Assembly: GCA_964512645.1 (NCBI GenBank)
Contig: CAZEJS010000005.1
Span: 37,207-101,206 of the forward strand
Reading direction: 5' to 3'
Source: CAZEJS01 sp964512645
GTDB taxonomy: Bacteria > Actinomycetota > Geothermincolia > Fen-727 > Anoxymicrobiaceae
Length of the DNA stretch: 64,000 nucleotides
Within the stretch, counting starts at the first letter, position 1; every line of letters begins with the position of its first letter. Below the pieces are notes generated by a model, which saw nothing but the letters and a program-made list of their open reading frames with translations, had not been told where the DNA came from and made no database searches. Shown here one piece after another: positions 44,435 to 50,683 of the stretch. A program made the translations under genes and the position numbers.

Positions 44435-46696
44435 ATGGCTTCCAACTTGAAGAACTCCGGTTCGCGTGACAGGTCTCTGGGACGCAAGCGGCGCCGCTTC
44501 TCGGCAGCGGCCCGTGTGCTCGTGGCGGTGGCCCTTTGCGCCGCGCCGGCGCTGGTCCGGGCGGCGCCTCCGTCGGGCGGCGCCGCAACCGTTTTTCATT
44601 TCCAGGGATACGGGCGCGCCCACGGCGTGGGCATGTGCATGGACGGGGTGTACTACCGCGCCATGGAAGGCCAGGACTACCGCACCATACTCACCTACTA
44701 CTACACCGGGGTCAATTTCTCGACCACCGACGATAACCGCCCGATAAGGGTGAAGGGCCGGGACGGCCAGGTCCGGGTCCTTTCCATGCGCGACTACCTT
44801 TATCGCCTGCAGGAGGAACCGGACAGCTACCCCCTGGAGGAGCTGAAGGCGCTGTACGTCGCCGCCCGGACCTATACCCTTTCGTGCATAGCCCGCAACA
44901 AGCATACGGCGCAGGGCTTCGACATCTGCTCCAGCGGCGAGTGCTGCCAGGCCTTCGACGAGAACAAGAACGTGGCCGCCTACCCCAACTGCAACGCGGC
45001 CGTCGACGCCACAGCCGGGCAGATACTCACCTACAACGGGCAGCCGATCACCGCGGCTTACTGCGGGTCCTGCGGGGGGCACACCGAGAACAACGAGGAC
45101 GTCTGGGGAGGCACCGCCATCCCGTACCTCCGGGGCAAGCCCGACGAGTACTGCTGTCACTCCCGGCGCTTCGCCTGGAGCGCCGACTTCACGCGGCCCG
45201 ATGTCGAGGCGAGGCTGAACTCCAGGGCGGATACCGCGATCGGGAGCCTGTATGCCATGGACCTGTCGCACCGGACTCCCGGCGGGAGGGTGAAGACCGC
45301 CCGGCTGGTGGGCTCTGCGGGGGTCAGGACGGTGCCCGGCGAGGTCGTCAGGGCGCTGTTCGGCTTCTCCAGCACGAAGTTCGACCTGGTCCAGCCCAAC
45401 TTCGACGAGTACGTTCTCGTCTACAACCCCAACCCCAGGCCGACGGTGGTCACTTTCACCTTCATGAAGCCGGACGGTTCCACCGCGGACTATATCCAGG
45501 AGGTCACCGAAAACTCCCGGTACACGCTCAAGGTGAACGATTTCGCCCAGTTCCAGGAGACATCGATCCGGGTCGTGTCGGAGAGGCCGGTGATAGCGGA
45601 GCGCGCCATGTATTTCGACTGCCGCAACGTGTATACGGGTGGTTCCGGCAGCGTCGGCGTGAGCGCGCCCCGGGCGTCCTGGTATATGGCCGAGGGCTAC
45701 ACCGGCCCCGGCTTCGAGACGTACGTACTGGTGCAGAACCCCGGACCGGAGGCCGCGCGGGTCAGGTACACGTTCATGCTGCCGAAGGGCAGGCAACCGG
45801 TTGTGATGTCCCGGCAGGTGGCCCCCTACTCCAGGGCGACGGTGCGCCTCAACGACATCCCGGGCCTCGAAAACACCGACGTATCGACCCTGGTGGAGAG
45901 CGAGGGCGGGACGGGGATCGTGGCCGAGCGCTCGATGTACTTCAACTACCACGGCATCGACGGAGGCCACAACGCGGCGGGCGTTCCCCGGCCCTCGACG
46001 GCGTGGCACCTGCCCGAAGGCTACACCGGCGGTACCTTCGATGCCTACATACTCCTGCAGAACCCCACCGGCAGGGACACCACCGTGACCGCGACTTACA
46101 TGAAAGAGGGCGGCAGGAACGTGGTGCGCAGGTACCCCCTCGGGGCGCATTCGCGTTACACCGTGCACGCCGACGAGGTCCCCGGACTGGAAAACGCGGG
46201 CTTCTCGACCCGGATCGAGAGCGCCGGCGGGGTGGGCATCGTGGCGGAGCACTCCCTCTACTTCGACTACGGCTCGTCCGGGCGCCAGGACGGAAGTTGC
46301 GAGGCGGGCCTGGCTGCGCCTTCCGGGGCCTGGTACTTCGCGGAGGGCTACACCGGTGGGGATTTCGACACCTACCTGCTCGTGGAGAACCCTGCGGACA
46401 GGGCCGCGAAGATCAGGGTGACTTACAACAACCCCCGGGGCGGCGGCGCGGAAAAGGATTACACGGTCAAGCCGCGATCGAGGTACACTATCCACGTGGA
46501 CGAGGTTCCCGGACTCGAGAGTACGGAGATCGCCGCCGCGATCCGGTCGTTGAACGGGGTCGAGGTGGTCGCCGAGCGCGCGATGTATTTCGTGTACTCC
46601 AACGGGTACTGCGCCCGCGGAGGAGGGCACCTTTCCGCCGGCGCTACGGAGCCGTCGAAGACATGGTACTTTGCCGAGGGCTACACCGGCCTGTGA
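44435..46696 (+). CDS. secreted SpoIID/LytB-domain protein with four surface repeats
   Basis: This 753-residue protein resembles SpoIID-type lytic transglycosylases, which cut denuded glycan strands. A basic N-terminus and hydrophobic segment (about residues 22-42) act as signal peptide or anchor. GRAHGVGMCMDGVYYRAM corresponds to the G-H-G-x-G-M-S-Q motif, but Ser-Gln is replaced by Cys-Met. Then come MRDYLYRL, PLEELKALYVAARTYTL (conserved Glu and the A-R-T-Y motif), AAVDATAGQILTYNGQPI and CGSCGGHTENNEDVWGG. The domain has several Cys, suggesting disulfides. Four repeats fill residues 323-753, ending WYFAEGYTGL. Translation from ATG 44435 follows AGAGAGGG. Confidence 0.88.
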   Translation: MASNLKNSGSRDRSLGRKRRRFSAAARVLVAVALCAAPALVRAAPPSGGAATVFHFQGYGRAHGVGMCMDGVYYRAMEGQDYRTILTYYYTGVNFSTTDDNRPIRVKGRDGQVRVLSMRDYLYRLQEEPDSYPLEELKALYVAARTYTLSCIARNKHTAQGFDICSSGECCQAFDENKNVAAYPNCNAAVDATAGQILTYNGQPITAAYCGSCGGHTENNEDVWGGTAIPYLRGKPDEYCCHSRRFAWSADFTRPDVEARLNSRADTAIGSLYAMDLSHRTPGGRVKTARLVGSAGVRTVPGEVVRALFGFSSTKFDLVQPNFDEYVLVYNPNPRPTVVTFTFMKPDGSTADYIQEVTENSRYTLKVNDFAQFQETSIRVVSERPVIAERAMYFDCRNVYTGGSGSVGVSAPRASWYMAEGYTGPGFETYVLVQNPGPEAARVRYTFMLPKGRQPVVMSRQVAPYSRATVRLNDIPGLENTDVSTLVESEGGTGIVAERSMYFNYHGIDGGHNAAGVPRPSTAWHLPEGYTGGTFDAYILLQNPTGRDTTVTATYMKEGGRNVVRRYPLGAHSRYTVHADEVPGLENAGFSTRIESAGGVGIVAEHSLYFDYGSSGRQDGSCEAGLAAPSGAWYFAEGYTGGDFDTYLLVENPADRAAKIRVTYNNPRGGGAEKDYTVKPRSRYTIHVDEVPGLESTEIAAAIRSLNGVEVVAERAMYFVYSNGYCARGGGHLSAGATEPSKTWYFAEGYTGL
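45401..46693 (+). repeat. four C-terminal surface repeats (array D)
   Basis: Units start at the Phe of F-[DE]-x-Y-[VIL]-L at 45401, 45713, 46037 and 46364 (residues 323, 427, 535, 644), giving lengths of about 104, 108, 109 and 110. The last ends W-Y-F-A-E-G-Y-T-G-L. Confidence 0.94.
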
Positions 46697-46714
46697 GGCG
46701 CCGGGGGTGATGGA

Positions 46715-47719
46715 ATGGACGGCCGGACCGTAGAAGAGCGCAGGGAGCAGGCGCGCCGGTGCGCCGGTGCGTTCACGCCTCGCGTCGCGGGGTTCCTGAT
46801 GGTCCTGGTCGTAGCTCTGCTGGCGATGTTCGCCGTGCGGCTGCTGCCCCGGCGCACGGTGGAATTCGACCCGTGCCGCCACCTCGCCGCCGGCGAGCCG
46901 GCGGTAATGCCGGCGGCCTTGCCGGGGGGGAAGCCCAGAACCCGGGGGCTCGCCTACATGGTTGCCCCCGCCGGGATCGCCGGAACCTCGGGGTCAATAA
47001 GGGACCAGCTGCGCGCGGGGGGCATGCTGCGCGCCTACAGCGAGCCGCCGGACCGCGTCGTCTTCTCCCCGGATGGAGTCGCGCACTACCTGCCGCTGCC
47101 CCCGATGCCGGGCACTCCGAGGGTCCCCGGTTCGGTCAGCCGCGGCAACAGGAACCAGAAGCGCGTCGCGCTCACGTTTGACGACGGGTACAGCGGGATG
47201 GGCGCCCTCGTCGACCTCCTGGTGGAACTCCGCGTTCCCGCCACCCTCTTTCCGGCGGGAGCCGCCTGCGCCGCGGATCGTGAGTCGGTCGTCAAGGCGA
47301 AGAGGTACGGGCTGGAGATCGCCAACCACTCCTGGAACCACCCCCAGTTCACCAGGCTCACCGACGAGGGCATCGTGCGCGAGCTGACGAGCGCCGACGT
47401 CAAGGTCAGGGAGATCTGCGGAAAGGGGACGGTGGGTTACTTCAGGCCGCCGTACGGGGACTGCGACGAGCGGGTGACCCGTGTCGCCGGCGCGCTCGGC
47501 TACCTGGTCGTGCAGTGGAACCACGATACCCTCGACTGGAGCTCGGCGACCACCCCCGGGCAGCTCGTCGCCAGGGCCGTCGACGGTGTCCAGAACGGCG
47601 ACATCATCCTGATGCATTCGCACGGGAGGTATACCCAGGAGGTCCTGCCGGAGATAGTGAGACGCCTCAGGGGAGAGGGGTTCGAGCTCACCACCGTCTC
47701 CGGCGTTCTCGCCCCCTAG
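46715..47719 (+). CDS. membrane-anchored polysaccharide deacetylase (NodB domain)
   Basis: A 334-residue CE4-family deacetylase, probably acting on peptidoglycan GlcNAc/MurNAc or a wall polysaccharide. One N-terminal transmembrane helix (about residues 24-43) anchors it outside the cell. The NodB domain (about 148-325) has ALTFDDGYS (catalytic Asp and metal Asp), the metal His pair in NHSWNHPQF, YFRPPYGD, QWNHDTLDWS and ILMHSHG with the catalytic His. It begins 18 bases after the SpoIID gene, so amidase, endopeptidase, SpoIID and deacetylase form one run. It carries no surface repeats. Confidence 0.92.
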   Translation: MDGRTVEERREQARRCAGAFTPRVAGFLMVLVVALLAMFAVRLLPRRTVEFDPCRHLAAGEPAVMPAALPGGKPRTRGLAYMVAPAGIAGTSGSIRDQLRAGGMLRAYSEPPDRVVFSPDGVAHYLPLPPMPGTPRVPGSVSRGNRNQKRVALTFDDGYSGMGALVDLLVELRVPATLFPAGAACAADRESVVKAKRYGLEIANHSWNHPQFTRLTDEGIVRELTSADVKVREICGKGTVGYFRPPYGDCDERVTRVAGALGYLVVQWNHDTLDWSSATTPGQLVARAVDGVQNGDIILMHSHGRYTQEVLPEIVRRLRGEGFELTTVSGVLAP

Positions 47720-47823
47720 CGGACCCTTCCTGAACCCCCGGGGAGCCGCCCTCCGCGAAACCGGAGAACGGTCATCTCGGGGGGCCCGGCCCGGTGACGA
47801 GGCCGGCCGCGCCGCCAAGCAGC

Positions 47824-47853
47824 TTGAGATACCGGACGGCCTGATGATAACAT
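47824..47853 (+). promoter_or_regulatory. promoter of the rmlA gene
   Basis: TTGAGA (47824-47829), an 18-base spacer and TAACAT (47848-47853) preceded by TGA as an extended -10; the region reads TGATAACATTC. It lies about 35 bases before the rmlA start. Confidence 0.65.
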
Positions 47854-47887
47854 TCTGGAGTTGTCCGAGGCTCCGGAGGAAGATCAG

Positions 47888-48952
47888 ATGAAAGCCCTTG
47901 TACTCTGCGGCGGCAGCGGCACCAGACTGCGCCCCATAACCCATACGATGGCCAAGCAACTGGTACCCATAGCCAACAAGCCCGTGCTGTTCTACGGGCT
48001 GGAGGCGATCAAGGCCGCGGGCGTCGAGGACGTCGGCATCGTGGTGGGGGAGACGGCCAGAGAGATCGTGCAGGCGGTGGGGGACGGGTCCAAATGGGGA
48101 GTGGACGTGACTTACATCCAGCAGGACGAGCCTCTGGGCCTCGCCCACGCCGTGCTGGTCTCGGAGCCGTTCCTGGGCACGGACGATTTCGTGATGTACC
48201 TGGGGGACAACCTCATCCGCGAGGGCATCAGCGGGCTCGTCGAGCAGTACCGCTGCAACAGGCCGAACAGCCAGATACTTCTCGCCAGCGTCAAGGAGCC
48301 CGAGCGCTTCGGCGTCGCCGAGCTGGAGGGCGGCAAGGTTGTCAGGCTGGTGGAGAAGCCCGAGAAGCCCGCCAGCGACCTCGCCCTGGTCGGGGTGTAC
48401 ATGTTCGACGGCAACGTCATGGAAGCGGTGAAAGCGATCGAGCCGTCGGCCCGGGGCGAGCTGGAGATCACCGACGCCATACAGTGGCTCATCGACCGGG
48501 GCTTCAGCGTCGATCCTCACATTATTGACGGCTGGTGGAAGGACACCGGCCGCCTGGAGGACATGCTGGAGGCCAACCGCATCATGCTGGACACCATGGA
48601 AGCGTCCAACCGGGGGCACGTGGACAGCGAGTCGCAGGTGCATGGGATGGTCGTAATCCAGGATGGCGCGGAGATCATCAACAGCACCATCAGGGGACCG
48701 GCGATAATCGGTGAGGGCACCAGGATAGTGAACTCCTTCGTAGGGCCGTTCACCTCGATCTACTACGGGGTAGAGGTGCGGGGCTCGGAGGTCGAACACA
48801 GCATCATCCTGGAGAACAGCAGGATCTGCGAGATATCCGGACGGATAGAGGACAGCCTGATCGGGCAGAACGTCGTGGTGGAGCGCTCGCCCCTGAAGCC
48901 CGCGGCCTACAGGCTCATGCTGGGAGACAACAGCAGGATCGGCCTGCTGTGA
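47888..48952 (+). CDS. rmlA: glucose-1-phosphate thymidylyltransferase, long form
   Basis: RmlA makes dTDP-glucose from dTTP and glucose 1-phosphate, the first step to dTDP-rhamnose. The N-terminal nucleotidyltransferase domain has LCGGSGTRLRPIT, KQLVPIANKPVLFYGLEA, YIQQDEPLGLAHAV, YLGDNLI and VGVYMFD. The C-terminal part (from about residue 245) is a left-handed beta-helix with hexapeptide-like repeats (GPAIIGEGTRIVNSFVGP). That marks the long RmlA class rather than the short catalytic-only form. ATG 47888 lies seven bases after GGAGGA and gives 354 residues. Confidence 0.93.
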   Translation: MKALVLCGGSGTRLRPITHTMAKQLVPIANKPVLFYGLEAIKAAGVEDVGIVVGETAREIVQAVGDGSKWGVDVTYIQQDEPLGLAHAVLVSEPFLGTDDFVMYLGDNLIREGISGLVEQYRCNRPNSQILLASVKEPERFGVAELEGGKVVRLVEKPEKPASDLALVGVYMFDGNVMEAVKAIEPSARGELEITDAIQWLIDRGFSVDPHIIDGWWKDTGRLEDMLEANRIMLDTMEASNRGHVDSESQVHGMVVIQDGAEIINSTIRGPAIIGEGTRIVNSFVGPFTSIYYGVEVRGSEVEHSIILENSRICEISGRIEDSLIGQNVVVERSPLKPAAYRLMLGDNSRIGLL

Positions 48953-49091
48953 CGGGGCGCCCCGGGGCCCGCGCCGGCTCGCGCTCTCCGGCCGCCGGAA
49001 TGGCGCGTTCCCGGACAGACGTTCTGCCGGGGACCGGGGGCAAGCGATCGTTCAGCGTTGGTGACCGGGGTCGGCCGTACTGGAGGAAGCC

Positions 49092-49547
49092 ATGATCGAG
49101 GGCGTAGCGATTAAGCAGTTGAGGGTGATCCCCGACGAACGGGGCCACCTCATGGAGATGATGCGCAGCGACGACGAGGTCTTCGAGGTTTTCGGGCAGT
49201 CTTACGTGACCACCACCTACCCCGGGGTGGTGAAAGCCTGGCATATGCACCGGAAGCAGGACGACAACGTGGTGTGCGTCAGGGGGATGATCAAGCTGGG
49301 CCTCTACGACGACCGCGACGGCTCCCCGACGAAAGGCGAGGTCCAGGAGATCTACCTGGGGGAGCACCGCCCGGTCCTGGTGCACATTCCCAGGGAGGTC
49401 TATCACGGCTGGAAGTGCGTCAGCGAGGAAGAGGCCTACATCGTCAACATGCCCACCGAACTGTACGATTACCAGGACCCCGACGAGCACAGGCTGCCGT
49501 ACGACAGCGAACGGATACCGTACGACTGGTCGCTGAAACACGGCTGA
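49092..49547 (+). CDS. rmlC: dTDP-4-dehydrorhamnose 3,5-epimerase family protein
   Basis: RmlC epimerises dTDP-4-keto-6-deoxyglucose at C3 and C5. The 151-residue protein is a single cupin: RVIPDERGHLMEMMRSDD, TTTYPGVVKAWHMHRKQDD (catalytic His region), VRGMIKLGLYDDR and HIPREVYHGWKCVSEEEAY. It is shorter than the usual about 180-residue enzyme and belongs to the short variants often found with rmlB. The context (rmlA upstream, rmlB 21 bases downstream) supports the role. A different 3- or 5-epimerase specificity is possible. Confidence 0.85.
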   Translation: MIEGVAIKQLRVIPDERGHLMEMMRSDDEVFEVFGQSYVTTTYPGVVKAWHMHRKQDDNVVCVRGMIKLGLYDDRDGSPTKGEVQEIYLGEHRPVLVHIPREVYHGWKCVSEEEAYIVNMPTELYDYQDPDEHRLPYDSERIPYDWSLKHG

Positions 49548-49568
49548 CACTACCTCGAGGAGAGACGG

Positions 49569-50528
49569 TTGAAGATACTGGTCACCGGCGGGTGCGGCTT
49601 CATCGGTTCGAACTTCATCCGCTACATGTTCGCCCGGCACGCCGGCATATCGATAACCAACCTCGACAAGCTCACCTACGCCGGCAACCCTGAAAACCTC
49701 CGCGACGTAGAGGGCGCCTACGACTACGACTTCGTCCAGGGGGATATCTGTGACGGCGGGCTGGTTGACGCCGTGATCTCCGAGGGCTTCGACGCGGTCG
49801 TCAACTTCGCCGCCGAGAGCCACGTCGACAGGTCCATCACCGGTCCGGCCGAATTCATCCAGACCGACGTTTTCGGCACCTTCACCCTCCTGGAGGCGTG
49901 CCGCAAGCGCCACGTGCGCCGCTACCTGCAGATCTCCACCGATGAGGTGTACGGATCGATCGGCGAGGGGTCCTTCACCGAGGAGTCGCCCCTCGCGCCC
50001 AACAGCCCTTATTCGGCCAGCAAGACCGGCGCGGACCTGCTGGTCAGGGCTTACCACAAGACCTACGGGATGCCGGTTCTCATAACCAGGTCGAGCAACA
50101 ACTACGGCCCCTACCAGTACCCCGAGAAGATAATCCCGCTGTTCATCACCAACGCCATGGAGGATAAACAGTTGCCCCTGTACGGGGACGGGCTGAACGT
50201 GCGCGACTGGCTGTACGTGGAGGACAACTGCGCCGGCATCGACCTCGTACTCCGGGAGGGCGAACCGGGCCAGGTGTACAATATCGGCGGCGGCCAGGAG
50301 AGGACCAACATCGAGATAACCAGGGGGATCCTGGCGGCCCTGGGCAAGCCGGAGACGCTCATCCGGTACGTGGACGACCGGCCGGGACACGACAGGCGTT
50401 ACTCGCTCGACTTCAGCAAGGCCGGGGCGCTCGGATACAGGCCGGGCGCCGATTTCCAGGCGGCGCTCGAGGAGACCGTACGCTGGTACGTGGAGAACCG
50501 CGCCTGGTGGGAGCCCCTGAAATCCTGA
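49569..50528 (+). CDS. rmlB: dTDP-glucose 4,6-dehydratase
   Basis: RmlB is an NAD-dependent extended short-chain dehydrogenase producing dTDP-4-keto-6-deoxyglucose. NAD-binding TGGCGFIGSNFIRYMF, VNFAAESHVDRSI, the substrate motif STDEVYGSIGEG, the catalytic YSASKTGAD (Tyr and Lys), RSSNNYGPYQYPEK and RPGHDRRYSLD are all in place. It is 319 residues. The start is TTG at 49569, six bases after GGAG. It lies downstream of rmlC in the same operon. Confidence 0.95.
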   Translation: MKILVTGGCGFIGSNFIRYMFARHAGISITNLDKLTYAGNPENLRDVEGAYDYDFVQGDICDGGLVDAVISEGFDAVVNFAAESHVDRSITGPAEFIQTDVFGTFTLLEACRKRHVRRYLQISTDEVYGSIGEGSFTEESPLAPNSPYSASKTGADLLVRAYHKTYGMPVLITRSSNNYGPYQYPEKIIPLFITNAMEDKQLPLYGDGLNVRDWLYVEDNCAGIDLVLREGEPGQVYNIGGGQERTNIEITRGILAALGKPETLIRYVDDRPGHDRRYSLDFSKAGALGYRPGADFQAALEETVRWYVENRAWWEPLKS

Positions 50529-50683
50529 AGGCGACCGGACCCGCCGTAAGATTCACCCGATCCCTTTTCCCCGGCAGGGGCGCGCGCGGTTTCAAGTTGC
50601 CCTCACCAATGCCCGATACCATGAATGTGAGGATCGTTCAAATCGCCCTCCGCCGGGGGGCCTCGAGACATAAGGTGATTACG

